Of a stretch of 64,000 bases of DNA, positions 1-10,560 are shown piece after piece. The stretch's first letter is position 1. The number at the start of each line of letters is the position of its first letter. The DNA is from Furcasterigmium furcatum (Eukaryota > Ascomycota > Sordariomycetes > Glomerellales > Plectosphaerellaceae): positions 2,112,934-2,176,933 of the forward strand of contig BCIA01000001.1 in assembly GCA_001599815.1 (NCBI GenBank). The letters are read 5' to 3'. A program made the translations under genes and the position numbers. The notes below the pieces were generated by a model. That model was given only the letters and a program-made list of their open reading frames with translations. It was not told where the DNA came from and ran no database searches.

Positions 1-1
1 C

Positions 2-1100
2 GGCAAGCTCTCCCTCTCGACCCCCGGTCACGGTGCTTCCGCCTCCACTGGCAGCGATTCCAACCGAAATGGCTCCTTCTCAAAGAGACCCGGCGGCGGC
101 GACTCGTCGCACGGGAACAAAAACCCCTTTGGCTCGGCGACCACGCCCGGCGGCACTAACCTTGCCTCACCGACCACATCCGCAACGAATGCCTTCGGCT
201 TAGGCTCGGGCGCTTTTGCCTCCTTCGGCTCGGCTAAGACCCCAAAAACCCCAGGCAACCCGTTCGACGCCCTGGGCGCTCCAGGTTCCAAGACCCCGGC
301 TGAGAAGTCGGGCGACCCCTTGGCCAAGGCCCGCTCCATGGCGTCCATCGCTGAGAATGCGGCGCAGGCTGGCGTCAAGCAGGGCATGGCCTCACAATCG
401 AGCTCTGCCCGCGGCTCGTCTGAGGTCGCCAGGCCCCAGACCGGCCTTCAGTCTCACCCCCTGGAACATGAGTGGGTGGTCTGGTGCCGGCCCTGCCAGC
501 CGAAGGGCCAGCCGTACGAGGAATATGCCAAGTCGCTGTCTCCCATGGTCCACTGCAAGACCCTTGAGGAGTTCTGGGCTGGTTTTAAGCACATCAAGCA
601 CCCCTCACAGATGCCGGTGGGCTGGGAATACCACTTCTTCAAGCGGGGGATCCGTCCGATATGGGAGGACGAGGTGAACCGCAACGGCGGCAAGTGGGTT
701 CTGCGCCTGAAGAAGGGTATTGCCGATCGGTACTGGGAGTTGACGCGGTTCGCTCTCATCGGAGGCGCCTTCCAGGACGTGGGCGAGGACATCTGTGGTG
801 CTGTGGTCAGCGTTCGCAACGGTGAAGATGTGATCAGCATCTGGACTCGCGCCACCGGCGGACGCGTCCTCAAGATTAGGTATGCCTTGCTGCTATTGCC
901 CCATGTCGATTCTTCAGTTTCGCTAATCCGCCCCTAGGGACATCTGGAGGAATTATCTGGAGTGCCCCGCGAGCACGGGCCTCGATTTCAAGAAGCATCA
1001 CGAGAGCATCCAGCAACGCGCCGCGATTGACGAGTCCCGCCGAGAGAAGCAGGGCGGCGACAAGCGCAAGCAGTCGTCTGGGGAGAAGCATCAGTCCTAG
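2..1100 (+). CDS. eIF4E type-2 (4EHP-like) cap-binding protein, 5' end outside window
   Basis: Exons 2..879 and 938..1100; the intron (880..937) has a GTATGC donor, a GCTAATC branch-like sequence and a CTAG acceptor. The reading frame is open at the left edge, so the start codon lies upstream. About the first 140 visible residues are low-complexity Ser/Gly/Ala/Pro. The eIF4E fold then begins at HEWVVWC and includes EEFWAGFKHI (dorsal surface used by 4E-binding partners) and the cap-stacking Trp in IRPIWEDE. The first cap-stacking Trp of classical eIF4E appears to be replaced by Tyr (GQPYEEY), which is characteristic of type-2/4EHP proteins. The C-terminus is a charged Lys/Glu/Gln tail. The family binds the mRNA m7G cap in the cytoplasm, often to repress or modulate translation; specific function here is inferred. 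The family call is firm, the 4EHP subclass rests on that one substitution. Confidence 0.85.
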
Positions 1101-2044
1101 TACGCTGATGAGGGCCGTGGCAACGGGCTACCAGTTCCCAACTATGCATTTCCGACTGCGTACATGGCGACTGGGAACTATGGGACTGTTGGAATGGAGG
1201 CCACGCGCAGCCAAGACGGCCACTCGACGGAGATGGTCCCTTAGCCGGGTGGTCTTCTCGGCGACCGTCTCATACCTCAAGCACGATCTCGAGTTTCCCT
1301 CCCGGCCCTCCAAATGCGGCAGGCTTATCGGTTCCCCTCCCTATCCGAGGAACAAGCGTGGCAGCGATTTCAACTCTACCTCCGCGTAGCTGGTCTCGTC
1401 CGGTCAAACCCCCATCTCAACCAAGACGCTTCAGATGATGGCCTCGATGCCCAGGACTCGATTTGACAACCCCGTTGAAAACCACGTGAAGAAGATTCAG
1501 TGAAAACTGGTTCCATGACGTATGCTCAAGTGGCTGGCGAGCCGCGGTCGAAAAGCATGGCCGGGAATTGCGGCCATCGGATTATGTACAACAACATTCC
1601 GGGTGAACATCGGGAGGAAACAGGGCAGAAAGGGGCAGAAGGCGTTTGTCTGGTCTCTGCCCCGTGTTTGGCATACTGGCTGGCCGGCTGACTTTGATTC
1701 TTGCGGTCTGTTGCGTTGGCGCCATGTTTGCGTGTATCATGTACCATTACGAAAGGGTGAATTACCCCCTCAGCGAAATCCACGGCCGGGGAGTCGTATG
1801 ACGGCGGCCTTGAATTGATTCTTCACAGCGCGAGGCTGCTCTACGCGGACATGAAGTGATGTGGTGATGAGCCGAGCTTGGTACAGGTTCATCAATATTC
1901 TTGCATTGGCTGACAGTCCAGCCTGGCGGAGCTTTCCTTTGTTCCCATGCGCCTTCCCCCGTGAAGCCATCTAGATATCTCATGGAGTTTGATGGATATA
2001 TCTGTTCCCTGCCCATCCCTGGTTTTACTAATGGTACAAAACAC
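1101..2044. other. Intergenic, convergent 3' regions
   Basis: Lies between the stop of the eIF4E-like gene and the stop of the minus-strand Sad1 gene, so it must hold both 3' UTRs. Several ORFs of 60-120 codons occur on both strands, but none has a recognisable motif, a plausible start context or splice structure. Nothing else is seen. Confidence 0.6.
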
Positions 2045-3724
2045 CTACGCCCTGCCCTTGCCCTTGGGCGTCCGCCGCCTCTCCCAGATCTGCAAATACG
2101 TCTCGCCCAAGTACAGCAGCTCGGCCTGCACCTTGTCCACGAACAGGTCCTGGCAGACGACCCACTCGTCCCTCGCGCGGTCGCGCAGCTGGACCTTCCA
2201 CGTCTTCCGCTCCTCGCCGACGGCGTCGGCGACGTCCTCCCTCCTGGCGCGAACAGCCTCGTGTACGACGTTCGCAACGAGGTCGTAGACGATGGGCTCG
2301 CCGGGGGGGTGCTGCTTGGGGTCGGGCTCGACGAGGTGGCTGACGTCGAGGCCGACGCGGGGGTCGAAGGTGACGATTGTGGGGTTGCGCTCGGAGACGA
2401 ACTTGTTCTGCGAGAAGCGCTTGACGTGCAGAAGCAGGAAAGGGGGCAGGGGGTGGAGGAGGCGGTAGCGCTTGCGCTGGGCGAGGTGCTCCTGGGCCTG
2501 GCGGCCGTCGTACTTTGAGAGGATGGTGTGGAGGGGCACCTGGGGGATGATGCTCCTGTTGTTCTCGTCCTGGAAGAGGGGGGCGGGGGGCAGGTCGAGG
2601 GTGAGGAGGAGGAAGCGGGAGACAGCAACGTGGACGTCCGCGGCCTCCTCGAAGCGGAGGCGGTCGCCGGCGTCGGCGCGGGCGGTGATGGCCTGGGACT
2701 CGACCTTGAGCTTGCCCTGGAAGATGCGCTGTACGATGGAGGAGCCGGGCTTTGTTTTTGAGCCGCCGAGGCCGAGGTGGAGGTTGTTGAGGAACCAGGA
2801 GAGGAAGTCGACGGGGTCGGACTGTTGCGAGAGGGTGAAGCGCTTGTTGGACTCGAGGGCGATCTGCTGGAGGAGCTCGTGGGGGGAGACGTGGGACTTG
2901 AAGGCGCGGGGGTTCCAGATCTTGCGGAAGAGGATGCTGGTGCGCTTTGCTAGCTCGGAGCGGGAGGAGAGGTCCTCGAGGACGAGGTAGTTCCGCAGGG
3001 GGGCGACGTGGGAGAGCGCCTGCACCACGACGTTGAGGTAGTCGTTCTCCTTGATGTTGTTCATGCCGACGAAGCCCGGGGTATACTGCTTGCCGCCGAG
3101 GGTGAAGGAGGTTCGCGGCTTGCGGTCGAGCTGCATGACCTCTGCCTTGTCGTAGCGGGGGTCCGAGACGTATTTGATGTCGTCGAGTGACTTGCTCTTG
3201 ACCTCGTATCCCTCCGGCAGCACGTAGACCTTCTGTGTCTGCATGTTGATGAAGACGTGGTGGTCCTCGTCGAGGGCGTGGAAGTATGCGTGCGATTTCG
3301 AACCGCGGCCCTGGAAATATTTGCCGCATACAAGGCATGCGTATACGTTGATATTCGAGAGACTGATGGAGCAGAGCTTCTCGAAGTCGAAATCCAGCAC
3401 GTTGCGATCTATCGTATCGAGGTAGAGGTCGTCGTAGCCGTCTGTCGGCGCGGATTGCCTGGTCGGCGCGGCGGGCGCAAGGGTCTCGTCATCGTCAAAG
3501 TCATCCTCCGCGTCGCCTGTTGTTGTTTTACTCGTCTCTTTCGGTCTTTGCGATGTCCTCGCGTCGCCATTGACGGCCGTGTGTTCTGAGTCGCCGTTTT
3601 GCGCCGACGAGCTTCGTGACATGGAATTGTCGTCAACCCTTGATCTCTTCGATGCTGGCGAGTCGACCCCTGCTAGTTCGTCTAGAGCCTGGTCGGCTTG
3701 TCTCTTCCGTCTTGTTGCGTCCAT
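2045..3724 (-). CDS. SAD1: Pre-mRNA splicing ubiquitin-specific-protease-like protein Sad1/USP39
   Basis: Single uninterrupted 559-codon frame. Residues 1-105 are charged and disordered. Residues about 105-185 form a zf-UBP zinc finger (CLVCGKYFQG, then SHAYFH and further His). Residues about 215-545 form a USP-like domain. The catalytic Cys box reads GMNNIKENDYLNVVVQAL: the Cys of the active family motif is replaced by Asp, exactly as in USP39/Sad1, and the His box is also degenerate, so it should be inactive as a protease. Family knowledge: Sad1 is needed for U4/U6.U5 tri-snRNP assembly or stability and acts in the nucleus. C-terminal motifs ETYLQIWERR and VYDLVANVVHE also match the family. 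The length fits fungal orthologues. It is convergent with the eIF4E-like gene. Confidence 0.93.
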   Translation of the reverse strand: MDATRRKRQADQALDELAGVDSPASKRSRVDDNSMSRSSSAQNGDSEHTAVNGDARTSQRPKETSKTTTGDAEDDFDDDETLAPAAPTRQSAPTDGYDDLYLDTIDRNVLDFDFEKLCSISLSNINVYACLVCGKYFQGRGSKSHAYFHALDEDHHVFINMQTQKVYVLPEGYEVKSKSLDDIKYVSDPRYDKAEVMQLDRKPRTSFTLGGKQYTPGFVGMNNIKENDYLNVVVQALSHVAPLRNYLVLEDLSSRSELAKRTSILFRKIWNPRAFKSHVSPHELLQQIALESNKRFTLSQQSDPVDFLSWFLNNLHLGLGGSKTKPGSSIVQRIFQGKLKVESQAITARADAGDRLRFEEAADVHVAVSRFLLLTLDLPPAPLFQDENNRSIIPQVPLHTILSKYDGRQAQEHLAQRKRYRLLHPLPPFLLLHVKRFSQNKFVSERNPTIVTFDPRVGLDVSHLVEPDPKQHPPGEPIVYDLVANVVHEAVRARREDVADAVGEERKTWKVQLRDRARDEWVVCQDLFVDKVQAELLYLGETYLQIWERRRTPKGKGRA

Positions 3725-4308
3725 CCTGGGTGGCTTGAGCGAGTCGATGGGTTGTTGTGGTTCGGTCGAGGTTTGTCGCAGGCACGAAGCTTGAAGCTCG
3801 GGTCCGTCCTGAAAATTCTTGATTATGTAAGCAAGTTCATTCTGCGAGTCGGATGAGGGTCCCAGAAAAGACGGCCGCCCCTCAGAACGACAACCTTGAC
3901 CAGACTACAAATCAAGCCTCGAATAATTGAGATGGCCTCTTCCTGAACTAGTAAACTCAGATCCAAGGACGTGCCTCATCGAATTCAAGCAGTTCAAAAT
4001 ATGGCCTATCTGGACATCTGGACAGCTACGTCGCTAGTTGGACCGGCCATGTCTTTCGCAGCACTCATGGGATGGGTGAATCCAGATCTCTAGAATCAAG
4101 AAGATTGCTTGATCGACTTGGAGGTATCTATATGTCCTTATGTTTCCAAGTCGCAAGCCGCCTTGCCGCCTTCCATCAATCCATCCCAGCAACAGCAACC
4201 CAGCTCAAATCCTTGACCCCAATCCGAAGGCCATTTGTGAAGACATATACAGCTCAGGCTCTATCATTCAGAGTCAGAGTCCAATTGTCTGACAATCATG
4301 CACTCCAG
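3725..4308. other. Sad1 upstream region / possible 5' part of the next small gene
   Basis: Sad1 transcription must start here on the minus strand. On the plus strand a candidate first exon (ATG at 4072, donor GTATCT at 4124) would join in frame to an acceptor after 4308, but this is unproven. No other gene-like signal is seen. Confidence 0.4.
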
Positions 4309-4750
4309 GTCATATCCGCTGGTGCTTTACCCTTCGCCCTCCAGTCAAGGCTGCCGGCGTACGTCTCCAGCGGCCGGATGATCGTCGTCAATACTTTGTG
4401 AACAAACCCTTGCCTGTTGAGATCCGCATTGACACGAAGATCGATGGCCAGGCAACAATAAATGGCGTCAGCGATGTGTCTCCCGTGGGTTTCTTCCGCC
4501 GCCTCCTGCGGGTGCTCATACAGGGTAAGTCGTCCCAGTCAGAAAGTCCGAGCGACCGTGGTCATAACTGGGACTTTAACATTCCATTCTGTAGGACCAG
4601 CTCCCAAGCCTCCCATCACTCTCACGGACATGGAGGGGGAGGAGGTGTTAATAAGGCGCACTGCGTAAGTCGACCATCTGCATCATCCGACCCGATCTCG
4701 CGAACACTATCTGACTTGGCAGTGCCAATGCTGGACTGGTACATTCTTGA
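4309..4750 (+). CDS. Short spliced gene of unknown function (3' exons)
   Basis: I do not recognise the product. The case rests on gene structure: two consecutive introns with strong signals (4525..4594, GTAAGT to TGTAG; 4665..4722, GTAAGT to GGCAG) restore one frame across three exons, ending at TGA 4748-4750. The decoded C-terminal stretch contains QYFVNKPLPVEIRID, TINGVSDVSP, FFRRLLRVLIQG and DMEGEEVLIRR, a composition that looks coding. The 5' end is uncertain: frame 0 is open only from 4293. One consistent model begins at ATG 4072, splices 4124..4308 and gives about 120 residues. Alternatives are a different upstream exon or a decayed gene. It lies 270 bp from the stop of the convergent GH31 gene. 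Confidence 0.38.
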
Positions 4751-5022
4751 ATTTGGATGTGGATGTCACATGCCCCTGTTGCGATCATATACTTAGTCGG
4801 ACTTGTTGTCACCCCGCACCCCCGCCAGACGGCAAGTAGCTGTTTACTGAGTTAGCAGCCCGATTGGGCCCCAGTCAGAGCATTAGGGGCGGCACAGAAG
4901 AAGAAGATCATTCCCTTTCCATTTTCTCAAAGGCAGGCTCCTTGCCCGCCGTGGGTGGTGGCAGCTCAACAAGTACGCGTACTATTGCCGCCTCTTGCCA
5001 GCTTTGTCTCCTCCGACAACCA

Positions 5023-7132
5023 TCAGCTGTCTACTCTCTCAAGTACTGGCATATACTCAAGAGGTGCTTCTATCTCAGCCCACTGCCCGCCTTCGAGATG
5101 AGTCCCCTGACGGTCACCATTCTGATCGAAGACCACCCACTTGGCGCCCTCTGGCAGATAGACTCGCCGAGATCTCTGCCCAGGCTTCAAGACAGGTGCC
5201 ACCAGGTACCTCGGCCCAAACATGTACTGGTCGTCGATGTCCCAGGTCTTCTCGTCGTGTGGAAAGTCATAGAACACTGGTCGGATGACGGGGTCCCCCT
5301 TTGTGTGCGCATCGTCCATCAGCTGTCGCACGTAGTCCCGAAGGCGTTCCCTCAACCCGAGGTACGACTTGCAACGCTCGAACACGTCTGGGCCGTACGA
5401 CCAGACCTCGTTGTCGGCCCCGGAGCAGCAGTGACTGCCGCCTGTCGTGCCGATTCTCTCTTGCCTGGGTTCGCGGTCCCCGTGTAGCCTCATCACAGGG
5501 CAAAAGGCAGCCCACTGGAACCACCGCGTGAATAGCTCCCTGAAAGCCTCGTCGTTGGGGTCTCCGCCGTGAAACCCGCCAATGTCTGTCGTCCACCACA
5601 CGATGCCCGCGATCCCTGCGTTGAGGCCTGCCGAGAGCTGGTCCCTGAGGGACGACCAGCTCGACGCGATGTCTCCCGACCAGAGGAGGGCGCCGTACTT
5701 CTGCGACCCTGCCCATGCGCAGCGCACCAGGTTGACCACCTTGGCCTGGCCCGCTGCTCTCTGGCCATCGAACACCAGACGGGAGTAGTCCACGGGAAAT
5801 GAGTTGCCGATCATCAGGTTCGGCCCTTTGTGGTATCGATAGATGTCAAAGTCGTAGATCGTATACTCTGGTTCCGCCTCATCCAGCCAGAATGTTCTGA
5901 TGCCCTTGTCCCAGTAGTTCTGCTTGATCTTGCTCCAGACATATTCTCGGGTCTCGGGGTTGGTCGGGTCGATATGGATGCAGCTGCCGTTGCCTTCCAT
6001 GCTGATACGCCAGCCGCGGTCCTGCCGGATAAGGAGCCCCTTTTCAAGGAGCTCGGTGTAGTTGATTGACCGGCGGTCGACAGTTGGCCATACCGAGACC
6101 ATCAGCTCAACTCCGAGGTCCTTGAGCTCCGAAATCATGGCGTCTGCGAGTAAATGATGAGAACAGTTCACATGCGCAGTGTACAGCGTTGAACTCACCT
6201 GGGTCTGGCCAGAAGTCAGGGTCAAACCTCCACTCGCCCTCCTTCGGCCAATGGAAGAAATCGACGACGATCACGTCCATCGGCAGCTTCCTGTCAACCA
6301 CGTGCTCCCTCGCCACCTTCAGCACCTGTTCCTGCGTCTGATATCGCAGCTTGCACTGCCAGAACCCGAGCCCGTACTCTGGCATCTCAGGGGCTCTACC
6401 CGTGACCGCCGCGTACGCACGGCAGATCTCGGCGGGCGTGTTCCCCGCCACGACCCAGTAGTCCAGGACCCGCGTGCTCCTGGCCTCAAAGGTGTGAATG
6501 TTCTTGCCGAATACGGCACGCCCGATGGCGGGGTTGTTCCAGAGGAAGCCATACCCGCGCGAGGAGAGGGCGAAGGGCACGCTTGCTTGCGAGTTGCGTT
6601 GGGCCAGCTCAAGATCCACGCCCTTGAGATCGAGACAGGGCTGCTGATATTGTCCCATGCCGAAGACCCGCTCTCTGGGATCGAGGGACTCGAAGCGGGC
6701 GGTGACCTGATACGTGTCGGTGCCGAGGCGTGGCACGAACTCGCGGGCTGTTATCTGGAGGGCGCTGCATTTCGGATCGCTAAGGTCCTGGCGGTGGCGC
6801 GTGTACTCTTCGAGGATCAATGTGCCGTGCTGGTTCTTGAAGCTCAGCTTGCCCCGAGGGGAGATCTCGACTGCGATGTTGCCATTTGTGGCTGTTGTAG
6901 GCTTGGACGACCGGTCGACTACGAGGGAAGTGTCGGCGGGTGTGAGAGGCTCGCTCAATGCCCAGTCTTCAGCGGGAAACCCAGCTTCCTGCGTTGCACG
7001 GATGCGGAGGGCGTTGTGTCCCCAGGCATCTATCCGGACGGTCTCGGAATCGTATCTGAATGTCAAGGAGCTGTCGGTAGATGTCCATGCCATTCGCGGC
7101 TCAGGGGCCGTTGTGAGACTCGCGGGATCCAT
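5023..7132 (-). CDS. Glycoside hydrolase family 31 (alpha-xylosidase/alpha-glucosidase-like)
   Basis: Exons complement(6199..7132) and complement(5023..6143); the 55-nt intron (6144..6198) has GTGAGT and CGCAG and restores FWPDPDAMISEL. Product about 684 aa. The N-terminal beta-sandwich (about 1-230) contains VFGMGQYQQ and GYGFLWNNP; the (beta/alpha)8 barrel follows. FWLDEAEPEY carries the predicted nucleophile Asp, and LWSGDIASSW the acid/base Asp region. WWTTDIGGFHGG, WFQWAAFCPVMRLHG and the C-terminal ALLW/GPRYLVAPV block are standard GH31 signatures. No signal peptide is visible (MDPASLTTAPEPRM start), so an intracellular enzyme is expected. The WLDxAEPE form of the nucleophile motif is closer to alpha-xylosidases than to secreted starch-type alpha-glucosidases; substrate remains inferred. 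It lies beside an MFS sugar transporter and a GH78 gene. Confidence 0.9.
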
Positions 7133-7964
7133 GGCGCGGACAGAAAAGCGAAGACAGAAGAACCGATGAGAGGAGTACAGAGGAGGCGTGCTCTGTTCGT
7201 GGCTGATCTCTGTTGGCCCAATTCACCAGTCACCACTCCTGTTCTATATCGAACGATTGACCCCGCGAGACCATGAACTTCTACCCCGTCCGAACAGGCA
7301 TCACCCACGGAGTGTCGGGTCAAACCTCGCCGAGGGGATTCAGCTCTTCATGGTACCGGAGAGCGGAGGTTGCCCAAAGTCCCCCGGAATTCCGCTGGTG
7401 ATCGACTCGGGTGGTTAACATTGCTCTCCTTGGGATAGCCTCATGCATCCCCCTCACAACACGACACCCCGCAGGAACGAGGACGTGGGTGCGGAGAGGA
7501 GGCGGGGACTTTGCTGTGCTGACCGCAGCAGCTTCAAGCTCGGCTAAGCGGCAGTCGGGTTCGTTCTCGTAGGCCGTGTGCAAGCGATCAGCAGATGCTG
7601 ATGTCCAGGGGCAGGGTTATTCCCCAAAGGATGGAGCTCATTTCCGTCAGGCCTTCTGCAAGGCATCAGGCTTTTCTCGAACGAGATGAACTGATGACAT
7701 GCGAGATCTCGAGGCAGCTGTCGCGAGACACGCTTACGGGAGTTCATGCGGAATGATTGATGCCATAGGTCGGTCTCGAATCACTGGTTTCCAGAATTAC
7801 TTAGCTGTATGAGCAGCACAGAGATGTATCAAACAGATCATTTTCAAGGAGTTGTACTGATTATTCCGGACATCCGACACTTTGACTTGACAAGGCCCTG
7901 GCCCTTTGAGCACCTGAACCTGGGAACCTCCTGGGCATCGGGCAAACCCTCCCGGCCGCAGTGA
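7133..7964. other. Promoter region of the GH31 gene / 3' region of the transporter
   Basis: Intergenic sequence between two minus-strand genes. It should contain the GH31 promoter and 5' UTR (right of 7132) and the transporter 3' UTR (left of 7965). ORFs here are short and without motifs. I identify no specific regulatory site with confidence. Confidence 0.45.
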
Positions 7965-9680
7965 CTACTCCTTCGACTCGATAGCCTCAGCCCCCTCCGC
8001 GTACGGGTTGACGACAGTGGACTTGAACTTCCTAGCGGGAGTCTTCTTCGCGAACAGCAAGTCCAGCTCCTCATACGTGCGGCCCCGGGTCTCCGGCAGG
8101 CGGAAGAACACCCACGTTGTCATGACGGCTGCCGTCCCGGCCCAGAAGAAGGCAGTCTTGCCCTTCCAGTTCCACTCCGTGGGGTTCATCATGTACGGCT
8201 GCAGCACCGCGCACACGATGGTGACGAGGTTGTAGGTGTTGCGAGCGAGCACGACGGTCTTGGCTCGCAGGCGGATGGCCGAGGTCTCCGAGATAATCGC
8301 GTAGCAGACGGGGCCGATGGAGAGAGAGTATACGAGCTGCCAGATCATGCACAAGCTTGCTTGCGCGTTGAGGCCCGGCGTGTTGTCTGTGGTCGCAGCG
8401 ATGATGCCGATGAGGAGCAGGATGCCCGTCAAGGTGGCGATGCCCGTCAGGTAGATGGTTCTGCGCCCAAAGTAGCTAATCAGGATCCATGAGACGGCCG
8501 TGCCGAAGAAACCGAGGGCCGTTGAGCCGACGCCGAGCTGGTATGCGCGATGTGTGTCCATGCCCGCGCTGACGAAGAAGTACGCGGGGCCGTAGGCGAA
8601 CTGGGCGCCCGCGAGCATCTGTGTGGCGAACGTGAGGCAGCAGACCTCGGTCCGGCGCAGGTCTACCCCCTTGAAGCAGTCCCAGTAGGAGGTTCCCGAT
8701 TCCATCAGGTCTTCGATCTGGATAGTGTGAACCATCTGCGAGAGTGTGGCCCGGTGCTCCTCGTCGCTCCGGTCCACCAGCCGTCGGAGCGTCTTCTCGG
8801 CCTCTGCGATGCGGTCCTGCTTCACAAGCCACCACGGAGACTCGGGGGCAAAGATGCAGCCGATGATCAAGAAGGGGGGCCAAATCCACTGCAGCGCCCA
8901 GGGGATCCTGTACGCCCACTCAGTCGGGTTTCGGACGAGGCCCTCGAGGATGCCGTTGGCGAGCAGCTGCCCCGTTGCCCAGCACATGTTCACATAGACC
9001 GTGAGGTAGCCTCTCAGGTTCGTGGGACAAACCTCCGAGGCGTATGCTGGCCCTGTTGTCGCAAAGACCTATTGACGTTGTTAGCAGACAATCGAGAGTC
9101 AGGTCAGACGTTAAATGCTCACCCCCCATGGAATGCCGCAAAGGATTTGTCCAACAAGCAAGACTTGGACATTCGGCGAGAAAAAGACGACGAACAGGAC
9201 CGCAGCCATCATGGCCATGGACGCAACCATGGTCTTCTTGTATCCGTAGCGAGCAGAGGCCCATCCGTTCAGGAACCCGCCGATGATGACGCCGCAGTTG
9301 GCACCATTACTGAGCCCTGCCATCCATGGACCTGGGACCTGGTACTTGTCGATGGACGGGTAGTAACGGCCATAGTCGCGCTGGAAAGACGGGTAGCCAT
9401 AGAAAGACGGCAGAAGCGAGGTGTCGTAGCCCTCCATGATGATGGAGGTGCTGATCAGGACGCTCCATAGGATGGCGCGCTTGTTGGCCTTGATGGTGGG
9501 CCAGAGCTCGGCGGACCGTTCGGCATTGAAGGCGTTCTCTGCCTCTTCGTTGGAGAGATAGTTGCCCTTCTTGACATCCGAGATGGAGACGGCATCGTTG
9601 GTGATGACGCGATCGGCATGAACGGCTGTTGCCGACAAGTCTTGGTCAACACCAGTCGTATCGGGCGGTGCTTTGTCCAT
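7965..9680 (-). CDS. MFS sugar transporter (sugar porter family)
   Basis: Exons complement(9123..9680) and complement(7965..9068); intron 9069..9122 with GTGAGC, a GCTAAC branch and AATAG acceptor. Product about 553 aa, usual for fungal sugar porters. A cytoplasmic N-terminus of about 65 residues precedes twelve predicted membrane segments. Motifs: IIMEGYDTSLLPSFYG in TM1, NGWASARYGYKKT (loop 2-3), the PESPWWLVKQ motif before the central loop, YFGRRTIYL (loop 8-9), and RLPETRGRTYEELDLLF after TM12. The sequence resembles the fungal alpha-glucoside/maltose permease branch of the sugar porters. Being next to GH78 and GH31 genes, it may import rhamnose, xylose or a rhamnoside/xyloside oligosaccharide at the plasma membrane; that substrate is inference only. 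It shares its upstream region with the GH78 gene. Confidence 0.92.
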
Positions 9681-9902
9681 GGTTCTGGCGGATCAGAGCA
9701 GGTATAGAGACAGAGACTAAACACTCAGGGAAGATTCTGAGACTATGCTGAGATGATGAGAACCTGTGGGGAGTTCTGGGAACACGACCCGCAGGTGTAC
9801 TCAGGCCTTGCAGTGAAGTTATATCCTCCAGTCTTCGCTCCAAGATATCCCGCCTGGACGGAGCTATTTACGCCATTGTAAGTTCCCAGCATCCTGGATC
9901 CC

Positions 9903-9924
9903 GGTGTTCACTACAGTGGTGTTC
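9903..9924. repeat. Direct repeat GGTGTTC x2
   Basis: Two copies of GGTGTTC (9903-9909 and 9918-9924), 15 bp start to start. The second is followed by GG, making CGG, and the interval contains the short inverted pair CACT/AGTG. It sits in the transporter/rhamnosidase promoter; a transcription-factor site is possible but unproven. Confidence 0.4.
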
Positions 9925-10023
9925 GGATGCCCGGCGCATGACAACCCCCGTCTGGCACAGACCTGCAATGATGCTTGTCCCGCTTGTCCCCCATGGGGAA
10001 GCGGGACGCCCGCGTCTTGGGGC

Positions 10024-10043
10024 CATCACCTGGTCATCACCTG
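10024..10043. repeat. Direct repeat CATCACCTG x2, 11-bp phase
   Basis: Two exact copies of CATCACCTG at 10024-10032 and 10035-10043, start to start 11 bp, about one helical turn. The outer bases also form an inverted pair (CCATCA ... TGATGG). An exact 9-bp repeat at helical spacing in a divergent promoter is a reasonable operator candidate. Confidence 0.45.
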
Positions 10044-10158
10044 ATGGGGCAGTTTCTAGCACTCGTGTCGCGGGCTGTACGGGACTTTGGCTGCCCGACG
10101 CTGTATCAGGATACCCGTAGCACCGGGTAAAAGGGCATAGGCCAGGATGATTTCAGGC

Positions 10159-10167
10159 TATATAAGG
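10159..10167 (+). promoter_or_regulatory. TATA-like element
   Basis: TATATAAGG on the plus strand, upstream of the GH78 gene. If used, the 5' UTR would be roughly 350 nt and would include small upstream ATGs. Confidence 0.4.
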
Positions 10168-10560
10168 ACCTCGGCAGTGCAATGCCCCGAACCGCTGGAA
10201 TCGCCTTTGCAGTCACCCATGTATCAATAATCATGGAGGCCAACAATCCTTGGCCTGAACTGACCTGCAGCATCCTGTCACTCCAGCCCATCCGAACCTG
10301 AACTTCCAAGAGCGGTAAACAGATGCACCTTTCTCCACCAACTGTCGGCTTGATACTCCCGAGACAACCTCGAGAGCTTCGCATCTCGGGTTAATGGTGG
10401 CCGTCTGGTATCCCAACATGCTTGCCAGTACTATTTCTGATGGTCAGCTCAGCTTGAAGTTCGTCGAATTGCCAGAGCACCGGCTTTCTACCAACCTGAG
10501 ACGAGCCTAAGTCCAGTTGCTTCATTTCCGATACCCCGTTCAGTAACAATATCCGCCACC

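Larger units (their letters stand above)
9681..10560. promoter_or_regulatory. Shared divergent promoter, MFS transporter / GH78 rhamnosidase
   Basis: This 880-bp gap separates two divergent genes. On the plus strand it holds a TATA-like element (10159-10167) about 390 bp before the GH78 start. On the minus strand a TATAAC-like element lies near 9819-9824, about 140 bp before the transporter start. There are two short direct-repeat pairs (9903-9924 and 10024-10043) and a GTGGGG (9766-9771) matching the SYGGRG consensus of the carbon-catabolite repressor CreA/CRE1. The GH78 leader holds short ATG-initiated reading frames near 10231 and 10322. Co-regulation by sugar is inferred from layout. Confidence 0.55.

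Noticed and set aside
2028..3338. 436-codon minus-strand ORF
   Set aside because: Shadow frame of Sad1 on the same strand; Pro/Arg-rich with no motif, while the Sad1 frame has clear zf-UBP and USP signatures.
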